From: Arachis hypogaea | Lineage: Eukaryota > Streptophyta > Magnoliopsida > Fabales > Fabaceae | NCBI RefSeq assembly: GCF_003086295.3 | Contig: NC_092039.1 | Location: forward strand, 96,864,561-96,928,560 | Reading direction: 5' to 3' | DNA: 64,000 bases | In this document: one piece after another, positions 49,214 to 60,465 of the stretch | Layout of the letters: the number at the start of each line of letters is the position of its first letter | How positions within the stretch are numbered: the stretch's first letter is position 1 | Made by a program: the position numbers and the translations under genes | Notes under the pieces: generated by a model | Seen by the model: only the letters and a program-made list of their open reading frames with translations | Told to the model about the DNA's origin: nothing | Databases searched by the model: none

Positions 49214-50950
49214 ATGAACTCTCACCCCTTTGGTTATGAGTCTGGTTACAACTATGTTGCAGGAAGAAGAAGTTATAACAGGAATATGCATCAAGGTCAA
49301 AGCAATCACAGATGAACGGAGCCAAAAGGATCTGATCAACCCTTTAGGCAACAACACCCTCCAAGATATCATGGATGAAGACCATTCTGCAATGCGTACC
49401 AAAATGATAGATATCCTCAACATGACTTTGGACCACCATACTCACAAGCCTCTTTCCACCAAACACCTCTATATGACCCTAATCCTTATCCACCACACCA
49501 ACCACCCTACGAGCCATACTTAGAACCACCACCTCAATATTCACCATCTCCATGTCCTTATCAAGATGAACCACCTTCCTACCATGAACCCTTTCTCCCA
49601 ACAAATGAACCCTTCTATCCACCCCAAACCTCTTTGGAGAAAATATTTACTGATCTAAACTCTACTATACAAGCCCTCGCCGACCAAATCGGACCACTGA
49701 ATACCTTCAATATTCAACCCTCAAGCTCTAATGCACTTCCATCTTAACCACATAATAATCCATCCATCCCATCACCACCATCCATGGAAGAGCACCCACA
49801 TCTATCAATCCAAGAGCAAGATGATCCCAATTATGCTATTGATATGGAACAAGAGAGAGAGGATCGTCTTCGCGAATCCATACTTCCTAAGGAGCTAGAA
49901 GAGGCACTAAAAGTGAAGGTAGAAGAGACCCTTGAAGGTGAAGGAGTAATTGAAGGGAGTTGTCATGGAAAGGTAATCATCAAGGAGGAACAAGAGTCAA
50001 GGGATCATTTCAAGGAAACAGCAGATCAATTTCATGCAACCCTTCATCAAATGGAGCAAGCAATAAATCAATTATCTTCCAGACGTTCAGACATCCAACA
50101 GACTCCCATGGCCCCATGTGGAGAATCCAATGAAGAACGTAGCATGAGGGAGACACTAGAGACTCTAGTGGACAATAAGGAGCATGACTTTATATTGGAA
50201 CAAGTGGAGAAAGCCATAATAGTTGCAGAGGGATAAGTGGTTGAAGATTTAGGAGATGCATAACCTCCACAGGAACCTCAAGTCACAGAACCCTCTTCTA
50301 AGGAGTTTGAATTTGTTGTTGAGGAGGGTGTACAACCTCCAAGGCATATCATGGTTGAAGACTTGGAAAAGGTTGATTAAGAGATGGAGATTCAAGAAGA
50401 AAAAGCACAACCCCCCATACCCTTGGTGAACAATGAAGAAGAAATTAAATTGGAAGAAATCTACCAAGAGGAAGAGGTTGATATTGACGAAGCTTGCAAA
50501 GAGGTGGTCGTTGTCAAAGAAGAACATAAAGGAGTAGAGCTTGCAAGTTCATTAGAAACTCCTCCCCCTAAGTTGTCATCATCCTTCAAAACATTCAAGT
50601 GGGTAAAATTCATATCCCTTAACTTTCTAATCCCACTTGAATATGGGCTACTGGAGACGGATGGTCAACTTAGAGCTCTTTGCGACATTAAGCGTAAGAG
50701 GGAGATGGTCCGTGATAGAAGTTGTCAAACAAGGTTCAACATGGTTGTGTGCTCAATGTTTAAACGTAAAGGTTGGTGTAGAGCTCAGTTGCATGGGTCT
50801 AGGAAGTTGTTTGGACGCTTCAGTGAGAATTCTAAAGCTGAACCACCCGGATGGAATCACGACAATCAACTTGAAGATGGGTGCATAAACAAGATTTGGG
50901 ATCCCGGAGGATATTGGATTTACAAACATTGGTGGAGATTCCTGGATTAG
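49214..50950 (+). pseudogene. Orphan family F ORF in the gag position
   Basis: One frame of 579 codons from MNSHPFGYESGYNY to KHWWRFLD. Stops at 49313, 49376, 49745, 50234, about 50261 and about 50381 show point decay without frameshift. The N-terminal third is Pro/Tyr/Gln-rich. The middle is acidic and probably coiled coil (KEELEEAL-like, HQMEQAINQLSS). The C-terminal 120 residues are basic with Trp and Cys and the ending DPGGYWIYKHWWRF. No Gag, protease or RT motif is recognised. A homologue is at 51085-51924 on the other strand. It occupies the slot of gag-pol: primer site upstream, AGACAA-loop hairpin downstream. Confidence 0.7.
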
Positions 50951-51020
50951 TACAAGCATAAGCCACCATGACAGGGAGCTCGCCAAATGTCCAACTTAAG
51001 GACTTTAACTAAAAGTACTA

Positions 51021-51038
51021 GGTGGGAGACAACCCACC
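51021..51038 (+). other. Post-ORF hairpin with AGACAA loop (F1)
   Basis: GGTGGG-AGACAA-CCCACC, a 6-bp stem about 70 bases after the F1 ORF. Equivalent in position and loop to the family E hairpins. Confidence 0.75.
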
Positions 51039-51084
51039 ATGGCGTTCTCTTTTTAGTTTTAATTTTAGTCTATTTTTTGAATTT

Positions 51085-51924
51085 TTATTGAACCTGCAAT
51101 TTTTGCATGACATTCATTGCATTTTGCATTCTGCATACTGCATAAAAAAAACACACACACGCATCCAAGGGTTCATCCATTAGAGATTGGGGTGGGTGGA
51201 AGGGTTCATCATTTTGGGGAAAGGGTTCATAATAGGAAGGTGGTTCTTCTTGGTAGAGTTGTGGTGGTTCAATGTTTTCCATTCTTTCCACTTGTTGCAC
51301 AACACACTCCATGGTTGCTTGAAATTGATCCAATGCTTCCTTGAGATGATTCCTTGACTCTTGTTCTTCTTGGATAATATGATTAGGATCATGTGACTCT
51401 TGGATCAATGTATATGAGTATTCTTCCATGTGAGGTTGTGGTGGAAGGTAGAATTCATCTTGTGGTTGAAAATTTTCATATATTGGAGGTGGTTCATCTT
51501 GGTAATAATGTGGAGGAGGTGGCTCTTGAAAATATTGATGTTGGAATTGTGGTGGCTCTCTATGTGATTCATATGGCTCATATGGTTGTTGGTAGGATGG
51601 ATATGGATTATGGTCATATGAAGGTGGTTGGTAAGAAGGGGCTTGTGAGTATGGTTGAGAGTCATATTGAGGATATAGTTCATAGGCATATGGTGGTGGT
51701 TCTTGAAAGTCACAAGGTGATTCACCATAGCCATTGGATTGATATGCATCATAGAATGGCTCTTCTTCATAGTGCATTGGTGGAGGTTGTTGCCATGAAA
51801 ATTGATCATAAGCATATGGCTCTTCCCACCTTTGGTTATCCCATTCTTGATACACATCTTCATTATAGTCCTCATCACCTACAACATAATTGTAACTACA
51901 CTCATAGCCATAGTGAGAATTCAT
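51085..51924 (-). pseudogene. F2 orphan ORF, 3'-truncated
   Basis: Start at 51924 (MNSHYGYECSYNY). About 245 residues of Pro/Tyr/Gln/Glu-rich sequence with many PPP and SYQPP motifs, homologous to the first half of the F1 ORF but without stops. True homology ends near 51160 (DEPLDAC), where F1 sequence in the opposite orientation begins; the remaining frame to 51085 is fortuitous. Confidence 0.7.
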
Positions 51925-53571
51925 GATAATAGGAGAGGGCAAAAACAAAAAATAGGAACAAATAAAGAGAACAAACTAAAAACTAACAAAGAAGCAAAAA
52001 GCAAACCTATTTACAATATTCACATATATACAATAACCAATAACATAACACCATTGCAACTCCCCGGCAACGGCGCCATTTTGACGATAAGATTTTTGAT
52101 GGTATAGAATTTCACAAATGAATTCTCGTTGCAAGTATAGTTTCTAAACCAATCAATAATCCTTTCATACAAAAAGTTGTTTGTCACTAGTACAAACCCC
52201 TAAAATTTATAAACCGAAGTATTGGACCTCGGGTCGTTCTCCCTAGGAATTGTAATGAAGTGTCTTGTTATTGGTTGTGAATTATATTTGGGGTTTTTAA
52301 GCTTTTGGACAAGAAGTATAAATGGCAAAGAAAATAAACTAACAACTAACAAAGCTCTTGGCAAGATATGAGAACTAGAAGTCCTATCCTAGTTATCCTC
52401 CTCAATTGTGATGACAAATTGTCCATTGCTCCCACTTAGTTAACCTCTAACCATGGAGGAAAGTCAAGTGGATGAATCAATTTGATTCCTCAAATCCTAA
52501 TCAACTCCTAAAGGAAAGACTAGCTTTATAGGCATTCAAATCAATTAGCAATCTCTCCAATTATCAATCAACAAAGGAATTAGATAACTCAAGAGTTACT
52601 AATTACTCTACCTAGGCCAAGAGGAACAAAATCTACACTAAAACTAAAAGAGACATTTCAACAAACACATAGAATGCAATAGAAGTAAACATTATTAAAT
52701 GCAAGAATTAAAGGAATCTACAACTACAAAAACAAGAGATCAACAATGGAAAAGCAAAGAAGACACATTTATTATGAATTACCTCTTATTGAATTGGAAG
52801 AATGTAGAAAGAACAATACTAGATCTACAACAAAATGTAAGAACAACATAAAGGAAATTACAACAAAAGAATAGAAGAAGATGAATGTAACTACAAGGAA
52901 TTGAAAGGTAGAAGTAGGAGAAAGCAAGGATTAAAACCTAGATCTAAGAACTAATCCTAATCCTAATCCTAATTCTAGAGAGAAGTGAGAGCTTCTCTCT
53001 CTAGAAACTACTTCTAAAACTAATCCTAATGTGTGGAAATGAACTAATGGTAACTAACATGTGTTTCCCTCTTCACTCCTTGGGTTAAATAGCATCAGAA
53101 ATGAGTTGGATTGGGCCCACAAGGCTTTAGAATTCGCTGGCCAAGTTTTGCTTTAAGTGAACTAGGAGGCAGCAACGGCGCGTGCGCGTACTTTGCGCGT
53201 GCGCGCCACCATACGTATAGCAACTATGGCAAATCTTATATCGTTTCGAAGCCCCGGATGTTAGCTTTCTAACCCAACTGGAACCGCATCATTTGGATCT
53301 CTGTAGCTCAAGTTATGGTCGTTTAAGTGCGAAGAGGTCGGCTTGACAGCTTTCCGGTTCTTTCATTTCTTCATGAGTTCTCCAACTTTACATGCTTTTT
53401 CTTCATTCCCTTGATCCAATCTTTGCCTCCTAAATCTGAAATCACTTAGCAAACATATCAAGGCATCTAATGGAATCAAGGTAAATTACATTTAGCTATT
53501 TTAAGACCTAAAAAGCATGTTTTCACTCTTAAGCACAATTAAAGGAGAAGTTATAAAACCATGCTATTTCA
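51160..53571 (-). mobile_element. F2: truncated family F element, inverted to F1
   Basis: 5' LTR at 52082-53571 (minus strand, TGAAATAGCATGG...CGTCA), primer site at 52061-52078, and the first part of the interior to about 51160. The 3' half and 3' LTR are missing. The LTR is a diverged relative of the F1 LTR, sharing GACCCGAGGT and GGTTTAGAA blocks, with its own CG palindromes (GGCGCGCACGCGC, near 53180). The interior runs tail to tail into F1. Confidence 0.78.
52061..52078 (-). other. F2 primer-binding site (tRNA-Asp type)
   Basis: Perfect TGGCGCCGTTGCCGGGGA on the minus strand, three bases inside the LTR end at 52082. Confidence 0.87.
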
Positions 53572-53723
53572 TTGAATAAATGTGGGTAAAGGGTTACAAA
53601 ATACTCTAAATTCAATACAAGACAAACCGTCAAATTGGGGTTTGTCACACGCGACGCGGCAGCGTCGCTGACGCGTCCGCGTCACCAGTGCGTTATGAAG
53701 AAAAGAATTGAGCAGAGAGTCAC
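53572..53723 (+). other. F3 interior fragment left of the solo LTR
   Basis: Contains CACGCGACGCGGCAGCGTCGC-type CG-rich sequence, like the start of the F interior at 55357. It ends with the target duplication GTCAC (53719-53723). No gene. Confidence 0.6.
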
Positions 53724-55356
53724 TGGTGGACAAAATTGTGATAATCAATGGCGCCATCAACATGGTACGCTCAATTGCAATCTCAACTCTTTATCACAAC
53801 TTCGCACTACTAACCAGCAAGTGTACTGGGTCGTCCAAGTAATAAACCTTACGCGAGTAAGGGTCGATCCCACAGAGATTGTTGGTATGAAGCAAGCTAT
53901 GGTCACCTTGTAAATCTTAGTCAGGCAAACTCAAATGGTTATGAATGATGAATAAAACATAAAGATAAAGATATAGATACTTATGTAATTCACTGGTGGG
54001 AATTTCAGATAAGCGTATGAAGATGCTTTGTCCCTTCCGTCTCTCTGCTTTCCTACTGTCTTCATCCAATCCTTCTTACTCCTTTCCATGGCAAGCTGTA
54101 TGTAGGGTTTCACCATTGTCAGTGGCTACCTCCCATCCTCTCAGTGAAAATGTTCAACGCACCCTGTCACGGCACGGCTAATCATCTGTCGGTTCTCAAT
54201 CAGGTTGGAATAGAATCCAGTGATTCTTTTGTGTCTGTCACTAACGCCCAGCCTTCAGGAGTTTGAAGCTCGTCACAGTCATCCAATCATTGAATCCTAC
54301 TCAGAATACCACAGACAAGGTTTAGACCTTCCGGATTCTCTTGAATGCCGCCATCAATTCTAGCTTATACCACGAAGATTCCGATTAAGGGATCCAAGAG
54401 ATAAACATTCAAGCCTTGTTTGCTTGTAGAACAGAAGTGGTTGTCAGGCACTTGTTCATAAGTGAGAATGATGATGAGTGTCACATAATCATCACGTTCA
54501 TCATGTTCTTGGGTGCAAATGAATATCTTAGAACAAGAATGAGCCGAATTGAATAGAAGAACAATAGTAATTGCATTAATACTCGAGGTACAGCAGAGCT
54601 CCACACGTTAATCTATGGTGTGTAGAAACTCCACCGTTGAAAATACATAAGAACAAGGTCTAGGCATGGCCGTGAGGCCAGCCTCCCAATGATCTAAGAT
54701 AGCATAAGAACAAGGATAGCTACCAAGATGAAAATACAATAGCAAAAGGTCCTATTTATAAAGAACTAGTAGCCTAAGGTTTACAAAGATGAGTAAATGA
54801 CATAAAAATCCACTTCCGGGCCCACTTGGTGTGTGCTTGGGCTGAGCATTGAAGCATTTTTGTGTAGAGACTCTTCTTGGAGTTAAACGCCAGTTTTGTG
54901 CCAGTTTGGGCGTTTAACTCCCATTCTTGTGCCAGTTCCGGCGTTTAACGCTGGGAATTCTGATGGTGACTTTGAACGCCGGTTTGGGCCATCAAATCTT
55001 GGGCAAAGTATGGATTATCATATATTTCTGGAAAGCACAGGATGTCTACTTTCCAACGCCGTTGAGATCGTGCCAATTGGGCTTCTGTAGCTCCAGAAAA
55101 TCCACTTCGAGTGTAGGGAGGTCAGAATCCAACAGCATCTGCAGTCCTTTTTAGTCTCTGAATCAGATTTTTGCTCAGGTCTCTCAATTTCAGCCAGAAA
55201 ATACCTGAAATCACAGAAAAACACACAAACTCATAGTAAAGGCCAGAAAAGTGAATTTTAACTAAAAACTAATAAAAATATACTAAAAACTAACTAAAAC
55301 ATACTAAAAACATACTAAAAACAATGCCAAAAAGCGTATAAAATATCCGCTCATCA
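53724..55356 (-). repeat. Solo family E LTR
   Basis: 1633 bp, TGGTGGACAA...CCGCTCATCA, with target duplications GTCAC at 53719-53723 and 55357-55361 and no interior. Near its 3' end is ATGGCGCCATTGAT (about 53746-53760), which may be another fossil of the primer site. The right part was copied into the LTR at 43599-44946. Confidence 0.9.
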
Positions 55357-57957
55357 GTCACGCGAGAGCGTGGCTGGAGGCGCGCCTTTTGCATAATTTG
55401 ACCACACGCGACCGCGTCGCTCACGCAACCACGTCATGTGGAACTTTGGCCTCCCACGCGACCGTGTCACCGACGCGGCCGCCTGACCTGAATGTCGACG
55501 TGAAAAGAGTGCATGGCCGAAAGTTGTGCTGGAGTTGGGAAAGACTCGTGCTGGAAGCCCAAGCCCTCGCACGCAAACACATGCTCCATGCGTCCGCGTC
55601 ATATCTCCATGATGGCCATCCACGCGATCGCGTCATCCATGCGACCGCGTCACCAAGATTTTTGGCAAAATGCAATTCAAACAGAGAGTTGTGCGACTAC
55701 GAGGCTGCACTCGCGCCACTAGCACAAATCAAGTGACGCGATCGCATGACCCTCGCGTCCGCGTCGCTTGACCTTATTGCGCACCACGCGGCCGCGTCAC
55801 CCATGCGACCGCGTCGCCAGCATCGCACACCTTAACCTAATATGCCAAAATATTTTATCTTTTCTTCCCCAATCCTAATTTTTCCTCCCTCCTTTCTTAC
55901 TTACTTCTTCTTCCCTTCTTTCCCTTCTCATTCTTCTTATATTTCATTTTATTTATTTGCATATTTCATTTATTGCATTTTAATTTAGTGCATATTTTTC
56001 TTTTCTTTTCTAAATTTATTATTTTTCCTTTGGTGTTGATTTTCTTATTTAACTGTTGCATCTTTTCTGGTATAATTTTTAGTGACTTGTTTTACAATGT
56101 TGGGTGATGCTATTTTTCGGTCAATGTCAATCTTTTATGATACCTGTATTCCTTTTGCATTGACATGAACTTACATTGTCTTTCATTGCCCACTCCCTTC
56201 CCCATTGTTGTACATTTTGTACCACTGGCATGCCATGGCTTCCATTGTTTTCTCATGTACATGTTGAAGCTTCCATGTAAATGAGACCCTTATCATTTAG
56301 CATTAACCCATCCATACTTCATTTATTTTCTTATCTTTATTTCTGGGTTACTTTTCTTCCCTTTTTCTTTCAGGATGGCCACCCGGAGGGGAACCGGAAG
56401 ACGTTTACATGGGGAGACAAGACAAGTCCATCTGCACAATCTTTGGAGAGAAGCATCAGTTGGAACAACCCGTCCACCTGCACATCTTAGCATGCACTGA
56501 GGACGGTGCAATCTTTAAGTGTGGGGAGGTCGATACCGATCTCCATGGGTTAGTTACTCTTCTATCTCAACACCAATGGTTTATTTTTCTTGTTAGTTGT
56601 TGCATTTGCATATTTGATTACATATTTATTTGATTTTGTGCATTTAGTTACTACTTGGTTGAAGTAATATTTTCTTTTTCAAGAAATTTTTTATAGTATT
56701 TCACTAATTTAAATTGAAAAATTTGTGTTAAACTTGTTTGGAAGTTGTATTTGGAACATAGTTAAAAGCTAGAACACACAACCTGTGAGACTTTGAGCTT
56801 ATTTACATGGTTACATTGTTTAACCATAAATATTTTATTCTTGTGTGTTTTCTTCTCTATGATTGCAATCTTTACTTTGTTTCATTCTATATGTCCATTA
56901 TTTAGTGTATTTACATGCTTGCATATGATTGAGGCCATTATTTATTTTAGCTCACTTATCCCAAATAAGCCTACCCTTTAAATTACCTTTGTTAGCCACT
57001 TTGAACTTTTTTATCCCCTTCTGTTCTATAACCACATCACTAGCCTTAAGCAGAAAAACAAATTAAATATCCCAATTGAATCTTTGGTTTGCTTAAGATA
57101 AAGATTGTGTATCAACTAAGTGTGGGAAAACTATGGGAACATGGGTTAATAACGGAATGTATCATGTTTCTAATATTGGAAATTTGGGAACCTACTCATG
57201 AAAAACCAAAATAGAAAAATAAAAAAAAATCCATGTGCATTGACAATGTTATGTTTATTTTTATGATTCAAAAAAATTTTTTCAATAAATAAGGGGACAA
57301 AATTACCCCAATGTTAAGCTTTAATAGAAAGATCAATGCACATGTGATAAAAGTAAAGAAATATCAAAAGTTTGGTATATGAGTATGTGATACAAAAGTG
57401 GAAATTATGGGTAGCTAGGTGTGATTTAAGAAGTTATATAGTGTGTGTGTGTGTTTATGTGAGAGCTTATGTTAGTCAAGGATTCAATTTATAGCTCACT
57501 TAGCCATACATATATCCTCACCCTTGCCTTGACCCCATTACAACCTTGAAAAGACCTCATGATGTTTGCATTGGTACATTAAATACTTGTTGATTGGTTA
57601 GATGAAGAACAAAGTTTAGAAAGCATGACTAGTGAAGAATAGAGTGATTACCCTATACACTAGAGAGACTAGAGTGATATACATTACCAGTGAGGGTTCA
57701 ATGCTTGATTCTATGTTTCCTGCTTTCATAAGCTATCTTCTTACAAGTTTACTTGTCTTTCATTGTATAATTTGAATAAGTGGAATTGATTCATATTTGT
57801 CTTGAAGAACTTGCTTACTTTTAACCAAGTAGATAGAAACATTTTTGCATTCATATAGATAGGTTGCATTTCATACATTTTACCATTCCTCTTCATTCCT
57901 TTATAGCTTCTCTTGAGCTTAGCATGAGGACATGCTAATGTTTAAGTGTGGGAAGAT
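55357..57957 (+). mobile_element. F3 interior, 3' part
   Basis: Duplicate of 44947-47545: CG-rich units (55357-55825), truncated short ORF at 56375, internal TTTAAGTGTGGGGAGG motif (about 56513) and LTR-adjacent tract (57941-57957). No pol domains. Confidence 0.75.
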
Positions 57958-58385
57958 TGATAAACCACTATTTTATGGTTTATCTTGTGCTTAATTGAGT
58001 GGATTTTATCAATCTTTCATACATTTATTCATATGATTTGCATGTTTTACAATTCCTTCCCGGAATTTGTTCTATGATTGAAAACATGCATCTTTGGCTT
58101 TTATTTTCTTTTATTTAATCCTCTCTTATTACCATTATATGCCTTGATATGTGTGTTAAGTGATTTCAGTGATTACAGGGCAAGAATGGCTTAGATGATG
58201 GAAAGGAAGCATGCAAAAGTGGAAGGAATACAAGAAGTTGAAGAAACTGCAAAGCTGTCAGCCTGACCCTCTCGCACTAAAACGACCATAACTTGAGTTA
58301 CAGAGATCCAAATGACGTGGTTCTACTTGCGTTGGAATGCTAACATCTGGGGCTTTGATTTGATATATAATTTGCCATAGTGGCC
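57958..58385 (+). repeat. F3 LTR, cut by E6
   Basis: First 428 bp of a family F LTR (TGATAAACCACTA). It stops at TAGTGGCC, where E6 is inserted. The last five bases TGGCC are the expected left target duplication. Confidence 0.87.
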
Positions 58386-59906
58386 TGATGAGCGGATAAT
58401 TTATACGCTTTTTGGCATTGTTTTCAGTATGTTTTTGGTATGATCTAGTTAGTTTTCAGTATATTTTTATTAGTTTTTAGTTAAAATTCACTTTTCTGGA
58501 CTTTACTATGAGTTTGTGTGTTTTTCTGTGATTTCAGGTATTTTCTGGCTGAAATTGAGGGTCTTGAGCAAAAATCTGATTCAGAGACTGAAAAGGACTG
58601 CAGATGCTGTTGGATTCTGACCTCCCTGCACTCGAAGTGGATTTTCTGGAGCTATAGAAGCCCAATTGGCGCGCTCTCATCGGCGTTGGAAAGTAGACAT
58701 CCTGGGCTTTCTAGCAATGTTAATAGTCCATACTTTGCCCAAGATTTGATGGCCCAAACCGGCGTGGCAAATCAGCCTTAGAATTTCCAGCGTTTAACGC
58801 TGGAACTGGCATAAAACTTGGAGTTAAACGCCCAAACTGGCATAAAAGCTGGCGTTTAACTCCAGAAAAGGTCTCTACACGAAAATGCTTCATTGCTCAG
58901 CCCAAGCACAGACTAAGTGGACCCAGAAGTGGATTTTTACGTCATTTACTCATTTTTGTATACCCTAGGTTACTAGTTTACTATTAATAGGATCTTTTGA
59001 CATTGTATCTGTACCTCATGACACTTTACACGTTTTTTTGTGTACTTTTCACGACATGAGTCTCTAAACCCCATGGTCAGGGGTGAGGAGCTCTGCTGTG
59101 TCTTGATGGATTAATGCAATTACTACTGTTTTTCATTCAATCATGCTTGCTTCCATTCCAAGATATTACTTGTTCTTAAACCGGATGAATGTGATGATCC
59201 GTGACAATCATCATCATTCTCAACTATGAACGTGTGCCTGACAACCACCTCCGTTCTACCTTAGATTAAGTAGATATCTCTTGGATTCTTTAATCGAAAT
59301 CTTCGTGGTATAAGCTAGAACTGATGGCGGCATTCAAGAGAATCCAGAAGGTCTAAACCTTGTCTGTGGTATTCTGAGTAGGATTCAATGATTGAATGAC
59401 TGTGACGAGCTTCAAACTCCTGAAGGCGGGGCGTTAGTGATAGACGCAAAAGAATCACTGGATTCTATTCCGGCCTGATTGAGAACCGACAGATGGATAG
59501 CCGTGCCGTGACAGGGTGCGTTGAACATTTCCACTGAGAGGATGGGAGGTAGCCACTGACAACGGTAAAACCCTTGCATACAGCTTGCCATGGAAGGAGC
59601 CTTGCGTGCTTGAAGAAGAAGACAGTAGGAAAGCAGAGATTCAGAAGATGGAGCATCTCCAAAACCTCAACCTGTTCTCCATTACTGCAAAACAAGTACT
59701 TATTTCATGTTCTTTTGCTTTTCACAATCAATCCTGATAATTTCTGATATCCTGACTAAGATTTACAAGATAACAATAGCTTGCTTCAAGCCGACAATCT
59801 CCGTGGGATCGACCCTTACTCACGTAAGGTATTACTTGGACGACCCAGTGCACTTGCTGGTTAGTTGTGCGGGGTTGCAAAAGTGTGATTGCAATTTCGT
59901 GCACCA
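58386..59906 (+). repeat. E6 5' LTR
   Basis: 1521 bp, same length as the E4 5' LTR and nearly identical to it; TGATGAGCGG...TCGTGCACCA. Inverted repeat GGAGTTAAACGCC/GGCGTTTAACTCC intact at about 58818-58864. Confidence 0.92.
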
Positions 59907-59912
59907 AGTTTT

Positions 59913-59930
59913 TGGCACCGTTGCCGGGGA
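59913..59930 (+). other. E6 primer-binding site, one mismatch
   Basis: TGGCACCGTTGCCGGGGA: G to A at 59917 relative to E2/E3. Confidence 0.83.
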
Positions 59931-60465
59931 TTGTTCGAGTTTGGACAACTGACGGCTTATCTTGTTGCTTAGATTAGGACTGTTTTATTTTTGTTGGTTT
60001 AGAGTCTTTTAGTTGAGTCTAGTTTCATATTTTAAGTTTGGTGTCAATTGCATGCCTTTGCTTTTCTTTTAATTTTCGAATTTGCATGACCTTAGTCTCT
60101 TTTTGATCCATAAAAATTCTAAGTTTGGTGTCCTCTTTGTGTTTTTCCCTTAAAATTTTCGAAAATTAGTGTTTGATTTTCTAAAAATTTTAAGTTTGGT
60201 GTCATTTTGTTGTTTTTCTCTTTCCTCTTTTCAAAAATCAAATCTTTTTCATAAAAACTTTTCAATCATATCTTTCTAATTGCTAATCTCAAAATCTTTT
60301 TAATTAACTAATTGATTCAGTTTTCAATTTGCTTTGATCTTATTCCCTTTTAATTTTCGATTTTTTTATTTTATTTTCCTTTTGTTTTTATTTCATCTTT
60401 CGGTCAATTTTAAAAAAATATATATTTTTATCTACTTGCAATCCATATTATTTCCCTTATCCATC
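59931..60465 (+). other. E6 5' UTR
   Basis: Same as in E4, with three AAGTTTGGTGTC-type motifs (about 60031, 60117 and 60188) and no gene. Confidence 0.65.

Larger units (their letters stand above)
54362..58385 (+). repeat. Direct duplication, copy 2
   Basis: Almost identical to 43952-47971. Differences include CGA to TGA in the short ORF and small indels in T-rich tracts. Ends at the E6 insertion. Confidence 0.9.

Noticed and set aside
52950..52978. Interstitial telomere-like repeat (TAATCC units)
   Set aside because: Only three or four units of CTAATC, not the plant TTTAGGG repeat.
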